Below the pieces are notes generated by a model that did no database searches, was not told the DNA's origin, and saw nothing but the letters and a program-made list of their open reading frames with translations. 64,000 bases of DNA from Ideonella oryzae (GTDB lineage: Bacteria > Pseudomonadota > Gammaproteobacteria > Burkholderiales > Burkholderiaceae_C). Both the position numbers and the translations under genes were made by a program. Within the stretch, counting starts at the first letter, position 1, and every line of letters begins with the position of its first letter. Where the stretch lies: positions 372,001-436,000 of the forward strand of contig NZ_JAMXMC010000001.1 in NCBI RefSeq assembly GCF_024055665.1, read 5' to 3'. Below are positions 9,411 through 19,191 of the stretch, in pieces.

Positions 9411-10307
9411 TCAGAAGGCCTTGACCAGGGTGAAGCGCAGCAGGTGGCCCTTGGGCTCCACGCTGGTCGCGGCCTGGGAGGCGAACTCCTGGTAGAAGGC
9501 GCCCTTGAGGAACAGACCCTGGGACAGCATCGGGTAGATCAGCTCGGCCCCCGCGGCAGAACGCGAGGCCTTCTGGTCCAGCGCGCCGGGGCCGCTGTCC
9601 TTGCTCATCTGCTGCTGGGTGTAACCCACCAGGCCGACCACCACCGGGCCCAGCGCCTTGCCCAGGCCCCATTCCACCGACAGGGTCTGCCCCGGCTTGA
9701 AGCCGCTGCTGGTCGTGCGGTTGAACTCGTAGCGCGCCAGCACCGAACCGGTCCAGGTCTTGCCGGCGTCGAAGTAGTAGGTTCCGCCGGCCGTCAGCAT
9801 GGTCGAGCCGTAGCCCTTGCCGGGCGAGGCCGGCGAGTTGGTCGAGCCGCTGTCCAGCCAGTAGCCGGCCGCGGCCACCGCGTCCCAGTTGCTGCCGTGC
9901 CAGCCCAGCACCACCGGCCCCAGGTAGATGTCGCCCAGGTCGGTGTCGTTGTCGTGCAGCGGCACCACGCCCAGGTCCAGCTGGGTGCGTTGCACGGGGA
10001 CGATGGTCTCGACGCCATAGTCGGCGCCCAGGATCTTGTGGTCGGTGATCCAGACCAGGCGGTTGGCCAGGGCCGTCACGTGGATGCTGTTGCTGCCGGG
10101 CAGGTCTTCTTTGGTGCCCGGGGCACGCACGGTGTCGGCCTTGTAGTCGGCCAGGTAGCCCAGGTAGTAGACGCCGGGCGGCGGCACGCTGGCGGCCTGC
10201 ACGCCTTCGACGCCCGGCACATAGTGGCCGGCAGCCTGGGCACCCAGGCCCGCGCACAGGCCGGCCGCCAGGGCCAGGGTGGTCTTCAGAGAGGTGGAAA
10301 AGCGCAT
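9411..10307 (-). CDS. COG4313 outer-membrane protein ('meta pathway of phenol degradation' family)
   Basis: A 298-residue exported protein with a signal peptide (MRFSTSLKTTLALAAGLCAGLGAQA, cleavage about residue 25). It is rich in alternating aromatic/hydrophobic strands and ends in LRFTLVKAF, a terminal Phe as in outer-membrane beta-barrels. It belongs to the COG4313/SphA-type family repeatedly found in aromatic-degradation clusters and thought to help hydrophobic substrate uptake. Start 10307 is set by the signal peptide; the much longer frame upstream is dmpB out of phase. It lies 77 bases after dmpB. A second family member lies at 29739-30635 in this window. Family good, substrate inferred. 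Confidence 0.88.
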   Translation of the reverse strand: MRFSTSLKTTLALAAGLCAGLGAQAAGHYVPGVEGVQAASVPPPGVYYLGYLADYKADTVRAPGTKEDLPGSNSIHVTALANRLVWITDHKILGADYGVETIVPVQRTQLDLGVVPLHDNDTDLGDIYLGPVVLGWHGSNWDAVAAAGYWLDSGSTNSPASPGKGYGSTMLTAGGTYYFDAGKTWTGSVLARYEFNRTTSSGFKPGQTLSVEWGLGKALGPVVVGLVGYTQQQMSKDSGPGALDQKASRSAAGAELIYPMLSQGLFLKGAFYQEFASQAATSVEPKGHLLRFTLVKAF

Positions 10308-10384
10308 GGATGAGGTTCCTTCGCGGTGGGTCGTGTTCTTGTGGATGCGGTCCGGGGCCACCGCAGGGCGGCCCCGGTGGCCGA

Positions 10385-11329
10385 TCAGGTGTAGACGTCC
10401 GTGAAGGAAGGCACCGCCTCGCCGGTGTGATAGAAGATCCCGCTCCAGAGCTGGTCCTCGGTCCAGGTGGTCACCGGCCGGTCGCGCTGGGCCAGGTAGC
10501 CCAGGCCGGCGAAGGTCTCGTTGCGGTTGCCGCTGGGGTCGAAGAAGTAGATCGTCTCGCCGCGGGTGATGCCGTGGCGGGTGGGTGCCACGTCGATCTT
10601 GGTCTTGTTCTTGGCCATCACGTCGGCCGACTTCAGCACGTCGTGCCAGCTGTCCAGGAAGAAGGCGATGTGATGCAGACCGCTCTTGGCGCCGCCGACG
10701 AAGGCGATGTCGTGCGGCGTGGTGGTGCGCGCCAGCCAGGTGGCCGCCTGGATGCTGCCGCCCGGGCCGACCACGACCTGCTCGGTCAGGAAGAAGTCCA
10801 GCACCTCGGTCATGAAGCGGGTGTTGTCCGCCACCGTGTTGATGCCGGCCTCGGGGTTCATCTCGCACATCAGCAGCGCGTGGTCCAGCCAGTGCGCGCC
10901 GGCACCGCGGATGTCGTCCGGCCACGGGTCGGGGTTGACGGTGCCGACGTCGGTGCCCACGTACTCCTTCATGGCGTACAGGCGCATCTCATGGCCGCTG
11001 GGCAGCTTGAACTGCAGCATGCGACCGGTGGCCGGCAGCGTGCCTTCGGGCAGCATCTCGGTGTGGATGCCCCAGGTCTCGATCTTGTCGCGCAGCTGGT
11101 CGAGGTCGGCGTCCTTCTCGACCTTGTAGGCGATGTGGTTCATGCCGGCCTGGTCCGAGGGGGTCAGGATCAGCGAGTACTTGTCCCACTCGTCCCAGCA
11201 CTTGAGGTACACGTTGCCGGCCTTGTCCTGCATCGTCACCTTCATGCCGATCACCTTCTCGTAATGGTTCAGGGCCGCGGCCATGTCCATCACGCGCAGG
11301 CTGGCATGCCCGATTCTCAATACACCCAT
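10385..11329 (-). CDS. dmpB: Catechol 2,3-dioxygenase (DmpB/XylE type)
   Basis: A 314-residue extradiol dioxygenase of the vicinal oxygen chelate fold that opens catechol between C2 and C3 to yellow 2-hydroxymuconic semialdehyde. Fe(II) ligands are visible as His in [11 protein letters not shown] (near 153), His in [11 protein letters not shown] (near 215) and Glu in [11 protein letters not shown] (near 268). The N-terminal half ([21 protein letters not shown]) is the non-catalytic module. Start 11329 is 20 bases after the dmpQ stop. Length is a few residues longer than XylE because of the C-terminal tail. It links the upper (hydroxylase) and lower pathways. Confidence 0.97.
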   Translation of the reverse strand: MGVLRIGHASLRVMDMAAALNHYEKVIGMKVTMQDKAGNVYLKCWDEWDKYSLILTPSDQAGMNHIAYKVEKDADLDQLRDKIETWGIHTEMLPEGTLPATGRMLQFKLPSGHEMRLYAMKEYVGTDVGTVNPDPWPDDIRGAGAHWLDHALLMCEMNPEAGINTVADNTRFMTEVLDFFLTEQVVVGPGGSIQAATWLARTTTPHDIAFVGGAKSGLHHIAFFLDSWHDVLKSADVMAKNKTKIDVAPTRHGITRGETIYFFDPSGNRNETFAGLGYLAQRDRPVTTWTEDQLWSGIFYHTGEAVPSFTDVYT

Positions 11330-11349
11330 GCTTGTCTCCTGGTTGTCGT

Positions 11350-11721
11350 TCACTGCGGTTGGTTCAGGGAGGGGCCCGCCGCCACCGCTGCGGCATAGCC
11401 CTTGAAAAACGGCTTCTCGAACTTGCCCACCACCTCCAGCACCACCGGGGTGCTGGGGGCGACACGGCAGGCCAGGGTCACGCCCTGGCATTCCTCGTCG
11501 GCGCTGACATGGGCCCGGCTGACCGGCCCCAGCGCATGGATGGCGCCCTCCACGACGCGGACCTTGCACACGCCGCAGCCGCCGCTGGCACAGCCCACCG
11601 GGATGCCCTTGCGGCCCAGCTTCAACATGCCCGCCAGCAGGCTCTCGTCATGGGCGCAGGGGTAGTGCTCGCCGGTCTGGGTCAGGGCCACCGTGACCTT
11701 GGTTCGGGTGTCGAAGATCAT
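11350..11721 (-). CDS. dmpQ: Chloroplast-type 2Fe-2S ferredoxin (DmpQ/XylT)
   Basis: A 123-residue ferredoxin with the plant-type cluster motif: Cys in [17 protein letters not shown] and a distal Cys in LACRVAP. In the family this protein re-reduces the active-site iron of catechol 2,3-dioxygenase after substrate inactivation, notably by 4-substituted catechols. It is immediately upstream of dmpB, as expected for that job, and 13 bases after dmpP. It has a longer C-terminal tail than Pseudomonas DmpQ (112 residues). Start 11721 was chosen because homologues begin close to that Met; the frame upstream is dmpP sequence. Confidence 0.93.
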   Translation of the reverse strand: MIFDTRTKVTVALTQTGEHYPCAHDESLLAGMLKLGRKGIPVGCASGGCGVCKVRVVEGAIHALGPVSRAHVSADEECQGVTLACRVAPSTPVVLEVVGKFEKPFFKGYAAAVAAGPSLNQPQ

Positions 11722-11734
11722 GGTCAGGACCTCC

Positions 11735-12796
11735 TCAGACGTTCTTGAACAGGGGGCTGCGCACCGCGCTGGCATCCGCGGCCGAGAGGAACTTCTCGGT
11801 GTGGATGTCGCGCTCGAACAGCCGGCCCTGCATCAGGGCGCCGATGCAGGCCTCCACCATCGGCGGCGGGCCGCAGAGGTAGGCCTTGTGGCCGGCAAAG
11901 CCCTGCGGGAAGGCCGCCTTGGCGGCCTCGTGCACGTAGCCGCGCGCACCGGTCCAGTCCGTGCCTTCCGGCTCGTTGGACAGCACCGGGATGTAGCGCA
12001 GGTTGGGGTGCCGGGCAGCCAGGGCCAGGAACTCGTCATGGCCGTAGAGTTCCTCGCGGCTGCGCTGGCCGTAGACCAGGGTGATCGGCGTCGTGCAGCC
12101 GCCGTCGAGCAGGTCCAGGATCATCGAGCGCGGGCTGGACAGCCCCGAGCCCCCGGCCATGAAGACCATCGGCGCGGGCGAGGACTTGCGCACGAAGAAG
12201 CGGCCGTAGGGGCCACTGAGCCGGAGCGTGTCCCCCACGTTCAGCGACTGGTGCAGCCAGGTGGTGCCGGCACCGCCGGGCACCTGGCGCACATGCAGTT
12301 CGATGCTGCGGGTGCGCTCCACGTCGGCCGGGGCATTGGCGATGGAGAAGGCCCGCGCGCCGACGCCCGGGATGTCCAGCTGCACGTACTGCCCGGCCTG
12401 GAAGTGCAAGGGCTGGTTGAGCGCCAGCCGCAGGCCCTTGATGGTGGGCGTGAGCGCGGTGATGGCCTGCACCGTGGCCTGGAAGTCCCGCACCGGAATG
12501 ATCTCGGCGTCGGGCTCCTCGTCGATGTCGGCCTCGATCACCGCATCGCTTTGCAGCGTGGCGCAGCAGGCCAGGGTCTTGCCGTCCTGGCGCTCGTCTT
12601 CCATCAGCGCGAAGGGGTTGGCCGGGCCATGGTCCACCTCGCCATCGCAGACCTGCACCTTGCAGGTGCCGCACAGGCCGTGACCACAGGCGTGGGGCAG
12701 GTAGATGCCCTGGCGCAGCGCGGCGTCGAGCAGGGTCTGGCCCTCCTCCACCTCCAGCGTGGCACCCAGGGGTTCGATGGTGAGCATGTAGCCCAT
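11735..12796 (-). CDS. dmpP: Phenol hydroxylase reductase component (DmpP)
   Basis: A 353-residue flavo-iron-sulfur reductase passing electrons from NADH to the diiron hydroxylase. An N-terminal 2Fe-2S ferredoxin domain has Cys in HACGHGLCGTCKVQVC and a later Cys in LACCATL. An FAD-binding domain follows (RAFSIANAP), then an NAD domain with MVFMAGGSGLSSPRSMI and YLCGPPPMVEACI. Length equals DmpP of Pseudomonas CF600. Two starts, ATG 12796 and ATG 12787, are in frame; the first keeps 8 bases to dmpO. The gene is intact. Confidence 0.97.
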   Translation of the reverse strand: MGYMLTIEPLGATLEVEEGQTLLDAALRQGIYLPHACGHGLCGTCKVQVCDGEVDHGPANPFALMEDERQDGKTLACCATLQSDAVIEADIDEEPDAEIIPVRDFQATVQAITALTPTIKGLRLALNQPLHFQAGQYVQLDIPGVGARAFSIANAPADVERTRSIELHVRQVPGGAGTTWLHQSLNVGDTLRLSGPYGRFFVRKSSPAPMVFMAGGSGLSSPRSMILDLLDGGCTTPITLVYGQRSREELYGHDEFLALAARHPNLRYIPVLSNEPEGTDWTGARGYVHEAAKAAFPQGFAGHKAYLCGPPPMVEACIGALMQGRLFERDIHTEKFLSAADASAVRSPLFKNV

Positions 12797-12804
12797 GGCT
12801 GGCC

Positions 12805-13161
12805 TCAGCTGCAGGAGCCCGCGATGCCGTTCAGGCCCGGCGTGCGGAAGTGGATGGCGTCCTTGTGGCCCAGGCCGTTCTCGGCCAGGCTCTTGGCGCG
12901 GTCCGGCCGCCAGGGCTGGCCGGCCTTGGTCCACTCGGCGCGGTCCCAGTCGATGCGGGCAAAGTCGGGGTGCTCACCGTAGATGCCCGGCAGCACCTGG
13001 GTCAGCAGGGCGTCGAAGGGCAGGTCCGGCGGCAGCGGCAGACAGTACGGGGCCGCAAACATCAGGTGCTGGTCCCAGCCGATGTACAGCAGCGGAGCCG
13101 GGAAGTTCTCCCGCACGTCGGCGACGGGGAAGCGGTAGGGGGCGGCGGCAACGACGGTCAT
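12805..13161 (-). CDS. dmpO: Phenol hydroxylase small (gamma) subunit (DmpO)
   Basis: A 118-residue structural subunit of the alpha2-beta2-gamma2 phenol hydroxylase oxygenase. It carries the family segments PAPLLYIGWDQHLMFAAP and KDAIHFRTPGLNGIAGS. Its ATG overlaps the dmpN stop codon as ATGA, giving translational coupling that should keep alpha and gamma in equal amounts. The longer minus-strand frame to 13644 is a shadow of dmpN. Length matches the 119-residue Pseudomonas protein. Confidence 0.96.
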   Translation of the reverse strand: MTVVAAAPYRFPVADVRENFPAPLLYIGWDQHLMFAAPYCLPLPPDLPFDALLTQVLPGIYGEHPDFARIDWDRAEWTKAGQPWRPDRAKSLAENGLGHKDAIHFRTPGLNGIAGSCS

Positions 13162-14726
13162 GCCTGTTCTCCGGAAGCGGTATTGGTGCCATCGCCGCGC
13201 CAGGCAGCGAAGTTCTTCTGGTCTTCGGACCCTTCGAAGTCGAAGTTGTCGCGGCCCACGTTGAGCTCGTAGTAGTCGAGCACCGCGGCCAGCGGGTCGA
13301 AGCCCGGGGCCGTCGGATCCACACCCGGCTTGAAGCAGTGGCCCTGGTAGATCTGGTGCACCGGCAGCCAGGCCTGGACGTACTTCTCCGGCTCGTGGTC
13401 GAAGATTTCCTTGCAGTGGTCGCTGCAGAAGTGGAACTTGTCGCCCAGGTAGCTGGACTCGCGGTAGGCGATCTGCGTGGCATCGCCCGGCTCGGTGAAG
13501 AGCATGGGGATCTGGCAGGTCTGGCACAGCATCGGCAGCGTCTTGCTGTAGAAGCGCTGGCCTTGTTGCTGGCGCTCGCGGTAGTGCTCCAGGCGCGGTC
13601 GGTACAGGGCATCGAAGGTGTCGGGGTACTTCTCCGACAGCCACTGCAGCTCGTCGTCCTTGGGCACCCAGGTGTGGAAGGGCGCGGCGGCGGCGTAGTT
13701 GTAGAAGGTGTTCCAGGCCTGGTGGCTGATGTGGTCCTTGCCTTCGCAGGCGTCCTTCCAGCCCTTGGGCTCACGGATGCCGTAGCGCGCCAGGTCCTTG
13801 AAGAGCGCGCCGCCATTGCTCTCGGCGTACATCTCCCAGGCTTCCTTCCAGCTCATCACGCGCTTGGGCAGCATGTAGTCCTGCATCATGGCCACCAGGG
13901 TCAGCAGGCGGTAGCCGCGCCAGAACCACTTGTCGATCCAGCGCTGGACGATGGGCACGTTGTCCGGGTCCTGCTCCAGCATGAACTTGATGCACTCGAT
14001 GCCCAGCGTCATGTGGCGCGACTCGTCGCTCTGCGCCGAGAAGCCGAAGGTCACGGTGGACATGTCGCCGTTGTGCGCCGCGCCCGACATGAAGGGCACG
14101 AACAGCAGGTTGGTCAGCACGTACTCGAAGGAGAAGCTGACCGCGGTCAGGAACTCGAACGGCCCGGCGGTGCAGGCGTCCTCGAAGAAGGACTTGGGCA
14201 CGGACAGGTACCAGACCCGGTCGAACCAGTGGTTCGGGCTGTGCAGGCCGTTGAAATACTTGTTGTAGTGGGAGAGCGCATGCGTCTCGGTCTGGTAGTG
14301 GCGCAGCTCGTCGATGGACTGCATCTGCGCCGCCACCCGGGCGCCCTCGCCAGTGAACTGGCGACCCACATGGGCGAAGCCGCGGTGGGCGTAGTACTCC
14401 AGCGGGGTCACGCCCTGCAGGAAGAGCTTGAGCGCGTTGACATAGCGCGCGTCCGCCACGCCCAGCTGGCCGTTGTTCTGGGCGAAGGCCTCGATCACGG
14501 CGTAGAGCTTCTTCTCCTTCTCGCCCTGGTACTTCCAGTAGGCGTCCATCGTCAGGCGGAAGGGGTCCTGCCACTGGTCCCAGTCGTGGATCTTCAGACC
14601 CTCGTAGCGGTCATAGGGGAAGACCTTGTCCATCGGCTGGTAGCTGGTTTCCCAGCCCAGGCCGCGGGTCATGGCGGCGTAGCGTTCCTTCAGGCCCAGC
14701 TTCTTGCGGGCGACACGGGTGTCCAT
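13158..14726 (-). CDS. dmpN: Phenol hydroxylase large (alpha) subunit, diiron monooxygenase (DmpN)
   Basis: A 522-residue catalytic subunit that hydroxylates phenol to catechol. The carboxylate-bridged diiron site is seen as an early Glu in PLEYYAHRGFAH (about 110), the first ExxH in SIDELRHYQTE (about 140) and the second in DESRHMTLGIE (about 234). A C-terminal YHS-like metal segment contains CQTCQIPM and FHFCSDHCKEIF. Length equals the Dmp/Mop family. It sits between dmpM (38-base gap) and dmpO (4-base overlap). All expected residues are present, so the hydroxylase should be functional. Confidence 0.98.
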   Translation of the reverse strand: MDTRVARKKLGLKERYAAMTRGLGWETSYQPMDKVFPYDRYEGLKIHDWDQWQDPFRLTMDAYWKYQGEKEKKLYAVIEAFAQNNGQLGVADARYVNALKLFLQGVTPLEYYAHRGFAHVGRQFTGEGARVAAQMQSIDELRHYQTETHALSHYNKYFNGLHSPNHWFDRVWYLSVPKSFFEDACTAGPFEFLTAVSFSFEYVLTNLLFVPFMSGAAHNGDMSTVTFGFSAQSDESRHMTLGIECIKFMLEQDPDNVPIVQRWIDKWFWRGYRLLTLVAMMQDYMLPKRVMSWKEAWEMYAESNGGALFKDLARYGIREPKGWKDACEGKDHISHQAWNTFYNYAAAAPFHTWVPKDDELQWLSEKYPDTFDALYRPRLEHYRERQQQGQRFYSKTLPMLCQTCQIPMLFTEPGDATQIAYRESSYLGDKFHFCSDHCKEIFDHEPEKYVQAWLPVHQIYQGHCFKPGVDPTAPGFDPLAAVLDYYELNVGRDNFDFEGSEDQKNFAAWRGDGTNTASGEQA

Positions 14727-14764
14727 GGGGCTTGTCTCCGGTGTGGTGGCGCGGGAAAGAGAAC

Positions 14765-15034
14765 TCAGTGCTTCCAGCTCAGCGTGAGCTGGTCGTCGTC
14801 CTCGTCGACGTGGCCGGACAGCGTCACCAGGTTCACCTGGATCTGCTGCAGGTCGTAGCTGCGGCCGGTCTGGGACTCGATCGTTTCGCGGCGGATCGTC
14901 AGGTGGCCCGGGGCGTCGATCTTCACCAGGCCGGTGGGGTGGCTGACGATGGCGTGCGGGTTGTCGGCCAGGATGGCGTCCACGACGGGACGGGATTCCT
15001 CGTTGGCCTGGAAGGCGATGAACACGTTGGACAT
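14765..15034 (-). CDS. dmpM: Phenol hydroxylase effector/regulatory protein (DmpM)
   Basis: An 89-residue coupling protein, without cofactor, that binds the hydroxylase and tunes electron transfer and product release, like MmoB in methane monooxygenase. It starts MSNVFIAFQANEESRPVV and ends DDQLTLSWKH, both typical of DmpM. Start 15034 was chosen from family length (90 residues in CF600); an upstream extension to 15298 is dmpL sequence out of phase. Gap to dmpL is 32 bases. Confidence 0.96.
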   Translation of the reverse strand: MSNVFIAFQANEESRPVVDAILADNPHAIVSHPTGLVKIDAPGHLTIRRETIESQTGRSYDLQQIQVNLVTLSGHVDEDDDQLTLSWKH

Positions 15035-15066
15035 GGGGAAGGCTCCTGTCGTGGGATGGGCGCGGT

Positions 15067-16062
15067 TCAAAGGGCCAGGCCGGCCTTGGTGCAGCGGGCC
15101 TGCCAGGCCTCCCACACCTCGTCGATCACGGTCTGCGCGGTCTCGCCCAGCACCATCTCGGCCACCGGCGCCAGCGCGCCCTTGGCACGTTCGCCCCACT
15201 GGCGGGCCCAGTCGGACAGCAGGCGGCGGTTGTCCTCGCTGGCGGCTGCGGCGGTCTTGACCACGGCATCGACCCAGCGGGCGCTTTCCTCGTGCCACTC
15301 GGGCATGAAGGCGGTGAGCATGGCCACCGCGGTGCCGCCCTGCAGGCTCAGGTGGTCGTCCACCAGGGCGCCGTAGACCAGCGGATACAGCAGACCATCC
15401 AGGGCCAGGTTCTGGGCCACGAACAGGGCCATCGGGTCAGCCTCGACAAAGCTGTCCTCGACGTAATGGCGCAGGCGCTGCCAGGCCGGCGCGCCCATCC
15501 AGGCGGCCTTGCCTTCGTCCAGGGATTCCGGACCGCCCAGAGCCAGGCCCACGCGGGTCAGGTACTGGGCGGCGCCCAACTGGTCCATGGCGTGGAACAT
15601 GGCCGGCGCGGTGAAGGGCGTGCCGAAACCGTAGGCGCAGATGGCGGCGTTGTTCATGTTGCCGCCCCAGGCCACATGGCGCAGCGGCATCAGCAGGGTC
15701 AGGGCCTGGGCCTTCACGGCCTCGGGCATCCGGTCGGCCAGACCGCGCTGCTCGACGAACTGGAAGTTGGCCTCCATCGCCTCCTGCTGGCGGGCGCGGG
15801 CCATGGTCCAGGTGGCGTAGTAGTACTGGCGGGGGTCGCGCAGCACGTTCCAGTCGGCCAGGCGGATGGCGCTGCGCGCCGGGTCGAACAGGGTGTGGGC
15901 CGGATCCCAGGTGGGCCGGTAGTGGAAGTGGGTCAGGGCCTGGGCCCCGAGCGTGGCTTCCAGATAGCGCGAGGCCGGCTTGTCGCCGCCCTGGGCCTGG
16001 GCCACATGGCTGAAGGTGTGGCGCAGGGGCTGGATCTCGCGGGCCTGCAGATCGATGTTCAT
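15067..16062 (-). CDS. dmpL: Phenol hydroxylase beta subunit (DmpL)
   Basis: A 331-residue beta subunit of the oxygenase, fold-related to DmpN but without the iron ligands. Family stretches include NIDLQAREIQPLRHTFSHVA at the N-terminus, DPRQYYYATWTMARARQQEA and GNMNNAAICAYGFGTPFTA. Length equals DmpL of CF600. Its start at 16062 lies 20 bases after dmpK. The longer frame upstream to 16395 is dmpK and promoter sequence. Confidence 0.97.
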   Translation of the reverse strand: MNIDLQAREIQPLRHTFSHVAQAQGGDKPASRYLEATLGAQALTHFHYRPTWDPAHTLFDPARSAIRLADWNVLRDPRQYYYATWTMARARQQEAMEANFQFVEQRGLADRMPEAVKAQALTLLMPLRHVAWGGNMNNAAICAYGFGTPFTAPAMFHAMDQLGAAQYLTRVGLALGGPESLDEGKAAWMGAPAWQRLRHYVEDSFVEADPMALFVAQNLALDGLLYPLVYGALVDDHLSLQGGTAVAMLTAFMPEWHEESARWVDAVVKTAAAASEDNRRLLSDWARQWGERAKGALAPVAEMVLGETAQTVIDEVWEAWQARCTKAGLAL

Positions 16063-16082
16063 GGGGCTTGTCTCCTGGTGGT

Positions 16083-16310
16083 TCAGCGGCCGTCCGCGGG
16101 GCCGTCCAGCCGTTCGACGCGGTGGGTCGCGCAGAACGCCTCGAAGGCAGGCCCGGGCAGCATCAGTTCCACCGACAGGTCGGGCCAGCCGATCGCGAAA
16201 TCGAAGCTGACCAGGCCGTCGTCCCGCACCGCCTGCACCCGCACGAACTTGCGCAGAAGCCCGGTGGCGGGGGCATCGGTGTCGGCATGGCGGGTGGCGG
16301 GAGCGTTCAC
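16083..16310 (-). CDS. dmpK: Phenol hydroxylase assembly protein (DmpK), GTG start
   Basis: A 75-residue protein if started at the GTG at 16310. The core VSFDFAIGWPDLSVELMLP is diagnostic of DmpK, which helps insert or order iron in the hydroxylase. An ATG at 16379 in the same frame would add 23 residues, but it lies upstream of the sigma-54 -24/-12 element and has no ribosome site. The GTG has AGGA about 9 bases before it. Compared with the 92-residue CF600 protein it lacks the C-terminal tail. First gene of the operon. Confidence 0.85.
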   Translation of the reverse strand: MNAPATRHADTDAPATGLLRKFVRVQAVRDDGLVSFDFAIGWPDLSVELMLPGPAFEAFCATHRVERLDGPADGR

Positions 16311-16342
16311 GGCGGTCGTCCTGTCGGTGGATGGGCCTTCTT

Positions 16343-16358
16343 TGCGAAGGGCGTGCCA
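16343..16358 (-). promoter_or_regulatory. Sigma-54 (-24/-12) promoter of the phenol operon
   Basis: Minus strand reads TGGCACGCCCTTCGCA. The -24 GG (16357-16356) and -12 GC (16345-16344) are separated by exactly ten bases and only one base of the TTGC element differs from consensus. Transcription would start near 16332, about 20 bases before the dmpK GTG. The nearby DmpR-type activator is the expected partner. Seen in sequence; function inferred. Confidence 0.8.
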
Positions 16359-16534
16359 ATCCCGCGGTCCGATGATCAAAATCTCGATATTTCAAGGGAA
16401 AACCCCATGCGGAGTGGCATTCCCGCCCCCGAAACGATCCCGCGGATCAAGCCCTGAACTGCCTCGCAAGACCGGAATTTCCCTGTCAGGCCTTGGACTT
16501 GCTGGATCAAATGACGCACAATCCTCGGAGGGAC

Positions 16535-16550
16535 TTCACCAAATGATCAA
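16535..16550 (-). promoter_or_regulatory. Putative DmpR/XylR upstream activating sequence
   Basis: Minus strand reads TTGATCATTTGGTGAA, matching 13 of 16 positions of the XylR/DmpR palindrome TTGATCAATTGATCAA. Half-sites resembling GGATCAA occur at 16504-16510 and 16444-16450. The full site is roughly 180 bases upstream of the -24 element, slightly farther than usual, and just upstream of the regulator gene, so autoregulation is possible. Confidence 0.55.
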
Positions 16551-16594
16551 AACAAGCCGGAAGCCCGCGATTCAGTGCCTTGAACTGCATTCGC

Positions 16595-18331
<1,737 letters not shown>

Positions 18332-18332
18332 G

Positions 18333-19082
18333 ATGCTGCCCGCCGACCGCTTTCCCGCCCACCGACTGAGCAGCGACAGCCAGCCCCCGCGCACCCTGGT
18401 GGAGCGGGCCTACCTGGCGCTGCGCCAGGACATCGTCAGCGGCACCCTGGCGCCCGGCGCCCGGCTGCGGGTGGAACACCTGAAAGACCATTACGACGTG
18501 GGCGCCGGCACCCTGCGCGAGGCCCTGGCCCTGCTGCTGTCCGACGCCCTAGTGGTGGCCGAGGGACAGCGCGGCTTCCGCGTCACGCCCATCTCCCTGG
18601 CCGACCTGGAGGACATCACCGCCACGCGGGTGATGCTGGAGACCGACGCGCTGCGCCAATCCATCCGCCATGGCGATGGCGACTGGGACGCCCAGCTGCG
18701 GGCGGCCTTCGAGCAGCTCAGCCAGGCCGAGCAGCGCCGTGGCGGCCTGGACCCGCTGGAATGGGAGCAGGCCAACAAGGCCTTCCACGAGGCCCTGATC
18801 GCCGCCCACCGCTCGCCCTGGACCAAATACCTGCTGAGCATCCTGTACCGCCAGGCCGAGCGCTACCGCCACGTCGCCATCCGGCTGGGCGCCCAGGCGC
18901 CGCAACACCGCGACGTGCACCGCGAACACACCGACATCTTCCAGGCCGCCATCGGCCGCCAGGAGGCGCGCGCGGCCCTGGCCCTGGAAGCCCACATCCA
19001 GCTCACCTGCGACCTGCTGCGCCAGGCGGTGCGCGACGACCCCTTGACGGCGCTCACCCTGCCGCAGGGGCTGATCGCGTAA
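18333..19082 (+). CDS. GntR/FCD-family regulator, AphS/PhcS-like
   Basis: A 249-residue regulator with an N-terminal GntR winged helix (TLVERAYLALRQDIVSGTLAPGARL, then VGAGTLREALALLL) and a C-terminal all-helical FCD effector domain. His residues in NKAFHEALI, HREHTDIFQA and ALEAHIQLT could form the usual metal site. The ATG follows the activator stop codon by one base, so they are co-translated. In Comamonas testosteroni, GntR-type AphS/PhcS repress phenol genes alongside a DmpR-like activator; the same pairing here suggests that role, which is inference. The ligand is unknown. Confidence 0.88.
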   Translation: MLPADRFPAHRLSSDSQPPRTLVERAYLALRQDIVSGTLAPGARLRVEHLKDHYDVGAGTLREALALLLSDALVVAEGQRGFRVTPISLADLEDITATRVMLETDALRQSIRHGDGDWDAQLRAAFEQLSQAEQRRGGLDPLEWEQANKAFHEALIAAHRSPWTKYLLSILYRQAERYRHVAIRLGAQAPQHRDVHREHTDIFQAAIGRQEARAALALEAHIQLTCDLLRQAVRDDPLTALTLPQGLIA

Positions 19083-19191
19083 GCTGGCGCACCGCCCCGG
19101 GACGGCGCAGGGGCACTGGAACGCTGCCATGCAGGCGTCTCGAAATTGGCGTCCAATCACGCCCATTCGAAAACAAGAAGCGCCCACCCGC

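Noticed and set aside
16445-16457. IHF site between the UAS and the sigma-54 promoter
   Set aside because: GATCAAGCCCTGA differs from WATCAANNNNTTR at two fixed positions, so it is too weak to call.
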